Assembly (NCBI GenBank): GCA_937989585.1 | Contig: CALKRW010000024.1 | Location: 1 to 62,518, forward strand | Length of the DNA stretch: 62,518 nt | Direction: 5' to 3' | Source of the DNA: an uncultured Porphyromonadaceae bacterium | GTDB lineage: Bacteria; Bacteroidota; Bacteroidia; Bacteroidales; Muribaculaceae | Part shown: positions 46,520 to 55,161 of the stretch, piece after piece | Position numbering within the stretch: the stretch's first letter is position 1 | Layout: each line of letters opens with the position of its first letter | Notes under the pieces: model-generated | Database searches by the model: none | What the model saw: the letters and a program-made list of their open reading frames with translations, nothing else | Told to the model about the DNA's origin: nothing | Translations under genes and position numbers: made by a program

Positions 46520-49500
46520 ATGAGAAAACTATTCACAAACTGCAAACGGGTCTACACCGCATTGCTGACTCTCGTTGCTCTTTTTGCGTTCGGCACGGCA
46601 AATGCCGCTCCGGTCGATCTGGGTGCGATTGAGTTCGGCAAGGACTATGATGTCCCCAACTACTCGAAGGTTAGCGGAACACTGGTAGTCCCCGAGAGCG
46701 CCAAACCTAACTCCGATGGTAAGATTGTCCTTACTCAGGATGGCGTTCCTAATCTTCAACTCTATAAGGACGGCGCCCAGATTACAAGATTGCCTTCAAA
46801 AAGCCCTGCTGGCGATTATGGCAAGAACGGTCAGGTCGTAAGCTATGAGGTTGAGGCCGGCGCCTCTTACGAGATTCAGTGCAACTTCGTCATGGCCGGC
46901 GGAAAGGTATGCTGGTATGTTGACGGTGTGGCCGCGCTTCCTCTCCAGATCAAGTCCATGAACATGGATGCCGGTTCTACCATTGACTTCACTCGTACAA
47001 AGAATCTTACCATCACCTTCAACCAGGACATCAAGACAGTTCCTACCTCGGGACATAAATTCATCTATGTCAACCGCCTGGACAACAAGGAGACAGAGAT
47101 ATCCCTGCCTTATCGTAGCGGTGTGTGGGACGTATACTCAAACTGCTACAACCGCATGCTCAAGGGCGAGATGCTTCCCGGTGACGAATTCTCCATCAAG
47201 ATTGTAGGCATCGAATCGGCCAACGGTCAGAAATGTGATATCGCTGATGCCGAAGGCAACCTGAACTTTACCTTCAGATGCGGTTCCGAGCCTCTCGTGA
47301 AAGACGGCAAGGAAACTGTTCCCTCACAGTTCCTCTCCTACTATGCTCCCGGCAATCCTGACGGTGTCATCTCCATGACATTCAAGAACAACCCCGCCCT
47401 CAATGGCATCATTGACAACAAACTCTCCCTGTCTCCTCAGACACGTGCTACTATCGGCTACGGTAATCTTGAGGGCGAGGAAGGCGAATATTACTACGAG
47501 GAAATCGTTCCCACCCTTTCCGAAGATAGCCTTACCATCTATGTCGACCTTTCCGGCAAAGTCCGCACCCCCCAGACCATGACCCCTCTTTATGCCGACG
47601 CAGGTTACAAGGAGATATCGGTAGGACTTATCCATGTCGTAGACAAGTTCGGCAACCCCGTCAAGGCTGACACCGATGTCAACATCGGTTCATTCGGCTG
47701 GGTGTTCCCCTATTTCGAGATTGAGCGTGTAAACATCACTGCCGACTTCACTCCCGCCAACGGCACTAGCCTCAGCAATGCCGAGAACATCGAGGTCACA
47801 CTCTCTCCCATCGACCAGTTCTCGTTCTCAGGCTTCAATATCGCATTCACCGACGCAGACTCGACCAAAACGGTTGTTGTCGGAAAAGAGGCATGCAAGA
47901 TTACTTCCACCCCTGGCGAGGCTACCTACACCTTCCCCGTCCCAGCCGAGGTCAAAGGCAAGAAAGACATTGTAATCACACTCGCAGACCTCATTTGCAA
48001 CGATGGTTTCGACCACTCCGAGGATGTCAAGGCCCAGTATGATTCGTTCGTAATCACATTCTCCGACCCGGCAAGCGGTTCCCGCCTCGCTCAACTTTCC
48101 AACGGACAGGAGATCAGAATCGAGACAAACTATTCCGAGCAATATCCCGAGATGTACATCATGTATGAGATTGTCGACATGAATCCTGTCGATCCGGACG
48201 AGGCCATCATCAAGACCCAGTCATGGCTGACTCGTCAGGAAGACGGCTCGTACACATCTTCCTGCCACCGCGACTACAAACTCTATACAGGTCATACCTA
48301 TCATGTATTATTCGAGGCATGGGCTACCGAGATGGACAAGAACTACCATCAGCCTTCTATCGGCACTGCCTATATCGCACTCGAAGGCACAACCGCTCCC
48401 TACGTTCCCAGCGATGTCGTCCTGAAGAGCATTACTCCCGATCCTGAGCAAGTGCTGGAGGGCGAAGAGGCACCCGTGTTCACTGTCGAATTTGACGGTA
48501 TGGTCAACCTCAACGCCACCTCGACATTCATCGTCGACGGTTTCGGCGCAAGTACTGCATTCGCCTCGATTACTCCCGAGGATCCCGAGGAAAACGAGGG
48601 CGTGGCCTATTCTCCCGCATGGAAACTCGCCGTTCCCCAGTCTTACTGGGACACCCTGAACTCTCAGATCACCATTTCGTTCGCCGCCACCGACACCAAG
48701 GGACGCCGCGTACAGGGTACCGAGGGCAAGGACGAGAACAGTTACTTTATCTACATGTACGATACCTACAAGCAGTATGCTACATATGATATCGCTCCTG
48801 TAGGCGAGGCTCCTCTCGCTTCTGTCAAGGAATTTACTGTTTCCTCTGAAAGAGGCATCAACTACTCGTGGTACCTTCCGTACAATGCCGCCTATGTTGT
48901 AGACAACAGCCGTGCTGTCGTCGCTTATGTCGCCGATGTCGTCGCTCCCGAACTTGCCGAAGGACAGGAGAACTACACCAGCCTTACCCTTGTCCTTGAC
49001 AATGAAATCACCGAAGCCGGCAACTACATGCTCTTCATCCCCAAAGAGTATTTCGTCATCGGTTCTGAAATGAGCCAGAACTCCTCGGCAGAGAATACTC
49101 TTGAGTTCACCATCACTGGTGGCGGTGGATCTACCCTTAACATCGCCTATACTCCCGAGACAGGTAATGTCAACTCGCTGCCGCAGCGCATCGACATGAT
49201 GTTCGTTGGCATCACCGAGATTGGCTTGGGCTCAGGCGCTCCCACACTTACCATCAATGGTGGCGAACCCATCAAACTCAACGACGTGGAACTTTCGTGG
49301 GATGACATGAATGCCTGCACAATAGTTCTTCCCCAGGAATACACCGAGGCCGGCACTTATGTAGTCAATTTCCCCGCAGGTTACTTTAACCTCGGTTCCA
49401 ACGGTGAGCCTGCGCCTGCCATCTCTGCTGAATGGGTTATTGTAGAGCCTGTCACTCTCAACATCACCGTTGATCCTGCTCCCGGCGTCGTTACCGCAAT

Positions 49501-49924
49501 TCCCAATACGATAACCATCCACTTCAATGACTATTCAGAAGTAGGCGGCGGTTCCGGCAAGGCACAACTCCTCTTCAATGGTGCCGTGGCCGAGACTCTC
49601 CCCGATGCAAATTACGGAATTGACTGGAATGCAATGGACCAGGCTGTAAGCGGCACATATACAGAAGCCGGCGAATATGTCTTCTCCTTCCCCGAAGGTT
49701 ACTTCAGCCTTGGCTCGGGTGGTGAGGCCTCGCCCGCGTTCACTCTCACATACACCATCAAGACTTCTACCGGTATCGACAGCATCGTGGCTGACGAGAA
49801 TGGTATGTACAATGTCTACACTCTCACAGGTGTCAAGGTCCTGAGCACAACCGATGCCCGGGAACTTAAGGCTCTTGCTCCCGGTTTCTACATTGTCAAC
49901 AATGTGAAGATGTACGTGAAGTAA
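46520..49924 (+). CDS. Secreted protein with Ig-like repeats and T9SS-type C-terminus
   Basis: 1134 aa, signal peptide-like start MRKLFTNCKRVYTALLTLVALFAFGTANA. The body is a string of beta-sandwich/Ig-like domains (PANGTSLSNAENIEVTLSP, ITPDPEQVLEGEEAPVFTVEFDG). Near the C-terminus a module occurs three times, each with an (I/Y)TEAGxY...(F/I)PxxYFxxGS core; the last two are closest (TEAGTYVVNFPAGYFNLGS and TEAGEYVFSFPEGYFSLGS). The end (MYNVYTLTGVKVLSTTDARELKALAPGFYIVNNVKMYVK) is a type A sorting-like domain. No catalytic motif; surface or matrix adhesion is plausible. Its position after the Omp28-fusion gene and before dsbD suggests a linked function. Confidence 0.75.
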   Translation: MRKLFTNCKRVYTALLTLVALFAFGTANAAPVDLGAIEFGKDYDVPNYSKVSGTLVVPESAKPNSDGKIVLTQDGVPNLQLYKDGAQITRLPSKSPAGDYGKNGQVVSYEVEAGASYEIQCNFVMAGGKVCWYVDGVAALPLQIKSMNMDAGSTIDFTRTKNLTITFNQDIKTVPTSGHKFIYVNRLDNKETEISLPYRSGVWDVYSNCYNRMLKGEMLPGDEFSIKIVGIESANGQKCDIADAEGNLNFTFRCGSEPLVKDGKETVPSQFLSYYAPGNPDGVISMTFKNNPALNGIIDNKLSLSPQTRATIGYGNLEGEEGEYYYEEIVPTLSEDSLTIYVDLSGKVRTPQTMTPLYADAGYKEISVGLIHVVDKFGNPVKADTDVNIGSFGWVFPYFEIERVNITADFTPANGTSLSNAENIEVTLSPIDQFSFSGFNIAFTDADSTKTVVVGKEACKITSTPGEATYTFPVPAEVKGKKDIVITLADLICNDGFDHSEDVKAQYDSFVITFSDPASGSRLAQLSNGQEIRIETNYSEQYPEMYIMYEIVDMNPVDPDEAIIKTQSWLTRQEDGSYTSSCHRDYKLYTGHTYHVLFEAWATEMDKNYHQPSIGTAYIALEGTTAPYVPSDVVLKSITPDPEQVLEGEEAPVFTVEFDGMVNLNATSTFIVDGFGASTAFASITPEDPEENEGVAYSPAWKLAVPQSYWDTLNSQITISFAATDTKGRRVQGTEGKDENSYFIYMYDTYKQYATYDIAPVGEAPLASVKEFTVSSERGINYSWYLPYNAAYVVDNSRAVVAYVADVVAPELAEGQENYTSLTLVLDNEITEAGNYMLFIPKEYFVIGSEMSQNSSAENTLEFTITGGGGSTLNIAYTPETGNVNSLPQRIDMMFVGITEIGLGSGAPTLTINGGEPIKLNDVELSWDDMNACTIVLPQEYTEAGTYVVNFPAGYFNLGSNGEPAPAISAEWVIVEPVTLNITVDPAPGVVTAIPNTITIHFNDYSEVGGGSGKAQLLFNGAVAETLPDANYGIDWNAMDQAVSGTYTEAGEYVFSFPEGYFSLGSGGEASPAFTLTYTIKTSTGIDSIVADENGMYNVYTLTGVKVLSTTDARELKALAPGFYIVNNVKMYVK
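49000..49745 (+). repeat. Threefold module near the C-terminus of the Ig-repeat protein
   Basis: Coding copies of the TEAGxY...YFxxGS core at about 49009-49075, 49340-49405 and 49658-49725. Spacing is about 320-330 nt, so the unit is about 108 residues. Confidence 0.65.
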
Positions 49925-49953
49925 GTTTTCTCAAAAAACTATAAACTACCGAA

Positions 49954-50000
49954 AAATGCGCCGTCAAGACTTGATCCTGACGGCGCATTTCTTGTTTTTT
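49954..50000 (+). terminator. Terminator after the Ig-repeat gene
   Basis: Perfect 13-bp stem AAATGCGCCGTCA / TGACGGCGCATTT, 11-nt loop, then CTTGTTTTTT. Confidence 0.93.
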
Positions 50001-50104
50001 CAGAGTGGATTTCCTAACTTTGCAAAGTAAAGTGCAGAGACATATGGATTTCACTCCGCCAATCTGACTTTGTAAAGAAAACTGCAAAAACCAATCGAAT
50101 CGCA

Positions 50105-52141
50105 ATGAAAAAATTTATCGCAGGCATAACGCTTGTCTTGATCACCTTGCTGGCTGTCATGCCGGCAAGTGCCCAGATTCTACAGCCGGTGCACTGGACC
50201 CAGTCGATACATATGACAGGTCCTGACCGCGGCGAAGTCGTACTTAAGGCCACTATCGACGGAGGCTGGCATATGTACTCACATGACTGCGATCCTGCAG
50301 CCGGGCCCTCGCCTCTGTCGGTGACCTTCCCTGTGCTTAAGGGCGTGAGACTCGAGGGCGGTCTTAAATCTGACAAAGCGTCGATACGTAAGTATGACGA
50401 TATGTTCGGCACGGATGTCAACTATTGGGAAGGCGGCGTAACCCTGCGTCAGGCTTTTGTCGCTACCGAGTCCAGTTTCACTATCGACGGCGTTTTGAAA
50501 TATGCCGCATGCAACGACCAGAACTGCATTCCTCCGGCAAAGGAGCCCTTCACGCTGAAAGGCACTGCCAGGATAACCGCTACCGCTAAGGCTGATAAGG
50601 AAGCCGAAAAGGAAGTCAATACGGAAACAGTTGCATCGGATGTCGCAGTGGCCGATACTGCTGCCATGGCCGTGAGTGGTGCCGCTGCATCCGAGAGCGT
50701 GGCCGAAAATCCCTCGGTCGGCGAGGCCGACCTGTGGGCGCCCGTGTCGAGCGCTGCCGAGGAGAAGAATGAGGACAGCGGCTCGCTCTGGTACATTTTC
50801 TTCACATGCTTTCTGGGTGGTTTCGTTGCTCTTCTTACGCCCTGCGTATGGCCCATGATTCCTATGACAGTAAGCTTCTTCCTTAAGAAAGGCAAGTCGA
50901 ACGCCAAAGGCATCGGCGACGCCATAACCTACGGCATCTCGATTATCGTCATCTATGTCTTGCTTGGACTGCTTATTACGGTCGCTTTTGGTCCGAGCGC
51001 GCTGAACGCTCTCTCGACAAGCGCCATCTGCAACATCATATTCTTCCTCCTTCTTGTTGTCTTCGCCATATCGTTCTTTGGAGCGTTCGAGATAAAACTC
51101 CCTTCATCCTGGACCAACAAGATGGATAATGCCGCAGGCACTACCACCGGTCTCATAAGTATATTCTTCATGGCCTTTACTCTCGTGCTCGTATCGTTCT
51201 CATGCACCGGTCCCATCATCGGCACTCTGCTTGTCGAGGCAGTAAGTTCCGGCTCGACCATCGGTCCGGCTGTCGGCATGTTCGGATTCTCTCTGGCCCT
51301 CGCAATACCTTTCTGCCTCTTTGCGATTTTCCCGGGCTGGCTGCAGAAAACACCCAAGTCCGGCTCATGGATGAACACCATTAAGGTCGTGCTCGGTTTT
51401 GTGGAACTTGCTCTTTCTCTAAAGTTCCTCTCTGTCGCCGACCTTGCATACGGCTGGCATATCCTCGACCGTGAGACATTCCTGGTCCTGTGGATAGTTA
51501 TTTTCGCCCTGCTTGGCCTCTATCTGCTGGGCCGGTATCAGTTCAGCCATTACGGCAAGGCGGATTCATCAATAGGTGTGTTCCGCTTCTTCCTGGCTAT
51601 GATTTCCCTGTCCTTTGCCATCTATCTTGTCCCGGGTCTATGGGGCGCTCCGCTGAAGAGTGTCAGTGCGTTCGTGCCTCCCCTGTTCACACAGGACTTC
51701 AATCTGTATGCACGTGACTTTGTGGAGTATGACGATTTCGAGAAAGGAATGGCGGAAGGCGTCAAAGAGGGCAAGCCCGTGCTTATAGACTTCTCCGGAT
51801 TCGGTTGTGTCAACTGCCGTAAGATGGAAGGCGCTGTACTGGACAACGATGCTGTCCACGACATGATACAGAACGATTTCGTCCTCGTAAAACTTATGGT
51901 TGACGACAAGACACCGCTTCCTCAGCCCATCACTGTCGAGGAGTACGGGAAGAAGGTGCTTCTGGAGACTTACGGTGACAAGTGGAGTTACCTACAGAGA
52001 CACAAGTTCAACGCTAACGCACAGCCGTATTACGTTATTCTCAACGAAAAGGGAGAACTCCTTTCCGGCCCTGTCTCTTATGACGAGAACGTTGCAAAAT
52101 TCGTGAAATTCCTTACAGATGGCCTTGAGGCTTACAAATAA
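50105..52141 (+). CDS. dsbD: Protein-disulfide reductase DsbD
   Basis: 678-aa inner-membrane electron carrier from cytoplasmic thioredoxin to periplasmic thiol proteins. Three parts in order: signal peptide plus alpha domain with CNDQNC (C136, C141); an eight-helix beta domain beginning near 228 with LLTPCVWPMIP (C247) and SFSCTGPIIGTLL (C367); and a C-terminal thioredoxin gamma domain with GFGCVNCRKMEG (C568, C571). All six redox cysteines are visible. The linker 150-225 is Ala/Glu-rich. Probably monocistronic, but it lies next to the tlpA/Omp28 region and is the natural electron source for those CxxC proteins (inference). Confidence 0.93.
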   Translation: MKKFIAGITLVLITLLAVMPASAQILQPVHWTQSIHMTGPDRGEVVLKATIDGGWHMYSHDCDPAAGPSPLSVTFPVLKGVRLEGGLKSDKASIRKYDDMFGTDVNYWEGGVTLRQAFVATESSFTIDGVLKYAACNDQNCIPPAKEPFTLKGTARITATAKADKEAEKEVNTETVASDVAVADTAAMAVSGAAASESVAENPSVGEADLWAPVSSAAEEKNEDSGSLWYIFFTCFLGGFVALLTPCVWPMIPMTVSFFLKKGKSNAKGIGDAITYGISIIVIYVLLGLLITVAFGPSALNALSTSAICNIIFFLLLVVFAISFFGAFEIKLPSSWTNKMDNAAGTTTGLISIFFMAFTLVLVSFSCTGPIIGTLLVEAVSSGSTIGPAVGMFGFSLALAIPFCLFAIFPGWLQKTPKSGSWMNTIKVVLGFVELALSLKFLSVADLAYGWHILDRETFLVLWIVIFALLGLYLLGRYQFSHYGKADSSIGVFRFFLAMISLSFAIYLVPGLWGAPLKSVSAFVPPLFTQDFNLYARDFVEYDDFEKGMAEGVKEGKPVLIDFSGFGCVNCRKMEGAVLDNDAVHDMIQNDFVLVKLMVDDKTPLPQPITVEEYGKKVLLETYGDKWSYLQRHKFNANAQPYYVILNEKGELLSGPVSYDENVAKFVKFLTDGLEAYK

Positions 52142-52148
52142 ATCCATT

Positions 52149-52184
52149 ACAGGCCCCGGGACTTAATTCTCGGGGCCTGTGTTT
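52149..52184 (+). terminator. Terminator after dsbD
   Basis: Stem ACAGGCCCCG.GA / TCGGGGCCTGT with one bulge (52149-52161 with 52170-52180), then GTTTC. Confidence 0.75.
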
Positions 52185-52208
52185 CAATATCGGTTTAATA
52201 TTTTTAAT

Positions 52209-52619
52209 ATGAAAATCAAGAAATTATTTGGCGTTGTTCTTGCCTCGCTGACAATGACATTTGTCTCCTGTGGCGGTGGCAGCGCAAGTACACATGATCC
52301 TAATGCCGCTCCGGAGCCCAAGAGCATGGAGACGAGCGAAGTCAACGACGTTATAAGCCGCGTCCTTCAGGCAACGGCCCAGATGCAGAATACGACGTCT
52401 CTTGAGGAGGCAAAGGCAATCGAGAAGAGTATTTCTTCCGATCTTGTCTCTACGGAACTTGCCGATCTGTCCGAGGCAGACCGTGAGCGTTTCAAAGAAG
52501 TCTATGACGAATACATGCACGTCTCCGGAACTAAGATGGTGGAATTCGAGAACGCACGGAACACAGACACTATCAATGGTACTCAGAATCAGACTGTAGC
52601 GCCTGACAAGGCGAAATAA
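52209..52619 (+). CDS. Small helical lipoprotein
   Basis: 136 aa from ATG at 52209 (MKIKKLFGVVLASLTMTFVSC, lipobox Cys 21, then a GGGSAST linker). An in-frame ATG at 52179 lies inside the dsbD terminator. The body is two or three helices (SEVNDVISRVLQATAQM...; SEADRERFKEVYDEYMHVSG). It has a TDTING sequon near the end. Resembles the lipoprotein at 37711 in layout but no homology is evident. Function unknown. Confidence 0.7.
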   Translation: MKIKKLFGVVLASLTMTFVSCGGGSASTHDPNAAPEPKSMETSEVNDVISRVLQATAQMQNTTSLEEAKAIEKSISSDLVSTELADLSEADRERFKEVYDEYMHVSGTKMVEFENARNTDTINGTQNQTVAPDKAK

Positions 52620-52688
52620 GACGGTACAATCAAACCAACACATGTTTATTGCCCTGTACCAATAATTATATTCAACTCCAACATTAAC

Positions 52689-52739
52689 CATATACAAAAG
52701 GCGGTGATCCATGCCCGGACCACCGCCTTTTTGTATATG
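52689..52739. terminator. Bidirectional terminator between convergent genes
   Basis: Long near-perfect inverted repeat (52689-52706 with 52721-52739, one extra base), including GGCGGTG / CACCGCC and T5/A4 runs on both sides. Confidence 0.9.
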
Positions 52740-52752
52740 GAAATCAGATGTG

Positions 52753-54270
52753 TTATTTTTCAGTTTGACCGGTAGTTTTCATTAGATATGTCACAGGGTC
52801 GGCATTCAGTTGTATCGTCGCACGTTCAAGAGCCTGACCTGCTTCTGAAACGCCACCAGCCTTTGCTTTCTCGAAAAATGAGATGGCCCCACGAAGATCG
52901 CCGCGATGGGCCGCAAGAATTCCTCGGGCATAGTTGGAGACCGGTGTGTTGCCGGACTTGAGCAGGTGGCTCTGCGCTTTGTCAAGTTCGCCTTTTTCCA
53001 TTTCTATATTGGCGGCGTTGAGATTGAGCATGGGATCGTCGGGATAGACGCTGACGGCTGTCTCTATGACCTTCACATATTCGGGAGAACCCTGTGGAAG
53101 CGCCTGTGCAATGGTGAAAAAGTCTACTGGGCGCAGCCTGGTGGGATCGCTGGCATATACGCGTCGCAGGTCGGCCAGGGACGTGAAGATCTTGACGGTG
53201 TAACGGACTGTGTAGTCCGAGTGACGGAGCCAGGGATATATGTCACGGAGGATTACGGCATAGTCTTCCGGGAAGGTTGTACGCAGATACTGGTCCTTTG
53301 CGTCCGGTTCCATTGATGAGTCGATTACGGAAAGAATCTGCTCGCGGTTCTGGATGGGGTAATCAAGGGAGTCACGGACATAGGAACGCAGGCCCGCCCA
53401 GTCCTCGGGCTCGAAATCGGAGGTTATGATAGTGTCGTTGAAGTGATAGAGGTCGCGTACGTAACGGCGAAGGGTCTCGGTACGGCCAGCGGCAAGCCGG
53501 ACGTTATTGCTGTAAGGACCTTCGGGCGATGCGAAGCCTTTGATGTGTACGCCCGAGAAGTTGGCGTCAGGGTCGTTGCGGACTGTGTCGATTGATGCTA
53601 TGATTTTCTTGAGTTCGCGCGGATTGACCATGTAGTCGGGCTTCAGTTCCGTGCGGTTGACCACGAAAGTGATGAAAGCCTTGCCCTGGAGCGATTTCTT
53701 GACGGGAGCGGCATCGACCGGGGGAGCAAAGACATACGGGGCGTCGATGTCCGCACGGCGAACATCGATGTCGGCCAGGGGAACATAGCCGCGCGGCGAT
53801 TTGCCTTTAAGAAGGACTGGGTCATCGCAACAGTTGGCGGACAGGGTACGCATCTCAAGTGACGAATGTTCCATCCAGGGCTCGAGGTCAAAGTGGGCGG
53901 TGTAGTGCGGGGTGACATTCGCGCCTGACTTGTAGATGTGGTTGTTGGCTACATAGTCCTCGCCTCCGTCACGGAGATAGTGGAACCAGCGGTTGCGTCC
54001 GGCTACGCGTATGGTGTCAAGGACGAGCGAGTCCTTTCCGGTGGAGGCGATGAGTACAGGCGTAAGAATCATCTCACGCTCGGATGGCACGGAAAATCTT
54101 TTAAGATCCAGGGCGATATCGATACCGAGTGTGCGTGCGCGGTCATTGACCTTTACGCTCATGTCGTAGATCTTGAGTCTGTCGGCGGCGTTTGTGTCGC
54201 TTGCATGGACGCCGGACACTCCGGCGAGTACAAGAAGGGCAGCGGAGAGTATTCGTGTTGTATTGATCAT
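52753..54270 (-). CDS. DUF3868 / OmpA-like protein with TPR tail
   Basis: 505 aa with signal peptide (MINTTRILSAALLVLAGVSGVHA). N-terminal DUF3868 region, then an OmpA-C-like peptidoglycan-binding domain around 205-275 (FITFVVNRTELKPDYMVNPRELKKI; GFASPEGPYSNNVRLAAGRTETLRRYV), then TPR-like helices (LNLNAANIEMEKGELDKAQSHLLKSG; YARGILAAHRGDLRGAISFFEKA). The DUF3868 family usually accompanies FimA/Mfa-type fimbriae and DUF3575 proteins. Follows DUF3575 by 12 nt, so one operon; no fimbrillin, Mfa2/FimB or anchor gene is visible on either side. Confidence 0.87.
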   Translation of the reverse strand: MINTTRILSAALLVLAGVSGVHASDTNAADRLKIYDMSVKVNDRARTLGIDIALDLKRFSVPSEREMILTPVLIASTGKDSLVLDTIRVAGRNRWFHYLRDGGEDYVANNHIYKSGANVTPHYTAHFDLEPWMEHSSLEMRTLSANCCDDPVLLKGKSPRGYVPLADIDVRRADIDAPYVFAPPVDAAPVKKSLQGKAFITFVVNRTELKPDYMVNPRELKKIIASIDTVRNDPDANFSGVHIKGFASPEGPYSNNVRLAAGRTETLRRYVRDLYHFNDTIITSDFEPEDWAGLRSYVRDSLDYPIQNREQILSVIDSSMEPDAKDQYLRTTFPEDYAVILRDIYPWLRHSDYTVRYTVKIFTSLADLRRVYASDPTRLRPVDFFTIAQALPQGSPEYVKVIETAVSVYPDDPMLNLNAANIEMEKGELDKAQSHLLKSGNTPVSNYARGILAAHRGDLRGAISFFEKAKAGGVSEAGQALERATIQLNADPVTYLMKTTGQTEK

Positions 54271-54282
54271 GAATGTCGGCGT

Positions 54283-54870
54283 TTAGAAGTTATATATTAT
54301 ATTAAGTGCGGCCTTTGTGGGACCTACATAGTTGTGTACCTTGTCGCTCTCGATTTTTCTTCCACAGTTTGCGCATCGGTATGTATCATAGCGGGAATAT
54401 ACCCATCCGAGACCAATCTCGGCCTCGAAACTCCAGCGCTTGTTGAGAATCCAGGTGTAGCCGTAGGCTAAACCGGCGCCGGCCATCCATCCCTGCCAGC
54501 GGTAGTCTTTCAACTGGCGGAAGTCTGTGCCGAGAAACTTGAAGGGCAGGTCGATGTTACCGAAGTTGAACTGCCCCCCAAGGAGATGGGCGCCGAAGAA
54601 ATGTCCGGAGAAACGGCGGCAAAGCCAGTAGCGTGCCTCCGGCTGTACTAGCCACTGTTTCCAGCGGTGGTCGTTTACGGCCCAGGCATTGAGTTGCCCC
54701 GAGACGTCAACAGTCCATTTGGGGGCAACGCCGACCTCCACACCGAGAGAAGGGGTGAGTAAGGCGTCATAAAGCAGGTTGGACTTAATCGCAACCTTCT
54801 GTGCGTTCACTGAGAATGCGGCAGTAAGGAGACAGAAAAGACCCAGAGACTTGATAAAAGATATTTTCAT
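54283..54870 (-). CDS. DUF3575 outer-membrane barrel protein
   Basis: 195 aa with signal peptide MKISFIKSLGLFCLLTAAFSVNAQ. Family pattern: AIKSNLLYDALLTPSLGVEVGVAPKWTVDVSGQLNAW, WLVQPEARYWLCRRFSGHFFGAHLLGG, and GWMAGAGLAYGYTW..KRWSFEAEIGLGW, ending in Phe (ALNIIYNF). An 8- to 10-strand outer-membrane barrel is likely. Contains a CANC pair at about 168-171. First gene of the DUF3575-DUF3868 operon, with a TAATTTTG box 32 nt upstream. Confidence 0.88.
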   Translation of the reverse strand: MKISFIKSLGLFCLLTAAFSVNAQKVAIKSNLLYDALLTPSLGVEVGVAPKWTVDVSGQLNAWAVNDHRWKQWLVQPEARYWLCRRFSGHFFGAHLLGGQFNFGNIDLPFKFLGTDFRQLKDYRWQGWMAGAGLAYGYTWILNKRWSFEAEIGLGWVYSRYDTYRCANCGRKIESDKVHNYVGPTKAALNIIYNF

Positions 54871-54901
54871 AGAGTAATTATAGGATTACTACGTGTTTTT
54901 A

Positions 54902-54909
54902 CAAAATTA
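54902..54909 (-). promoter_or_regulatory. Promoter -7 box for the DUF3575 operon
   Basis: Minus-strand TAATTTTG, exact TAnnTTTG match, 32 nt before the start codon. The rest of the 291-nt divergent gap (54871-55161) holds only this and the fsr box. Confidence 0.6.
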
Positions 54910-55135
54910 AGGCGGTCTTACTGGCCTTAGACTGGACAAATGTGCAAAAGTCGTGTAAAGTTACGAATTATTTTTAGACTGGGGTAATAATATATGTTCG
55001 AGGCAGTTTTTTTAACAAATTTTCAAACAATGTAATATCCTAATTATGAGGATATGAGACATCGCATTAGTTGCGACAGGCGGCTTACATGAATATATGG
55101 GGCGATAAGAAATTCCGGGTGGAATTATAAATTCG

Positions 55136-55143
55136 TACCTTTG
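55136..55143 (+). promoter_or_regulatory. Promoter -7 box for the Fsr-like transporter
   Basis: TACCTTTG, exact TAnnTTTG match, 18 nt before the ATG at 55162, so the leader is very short. Confidence 0.6.
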
Positions 55144-55161
55144 CAGATAAAATAGAGTGTT

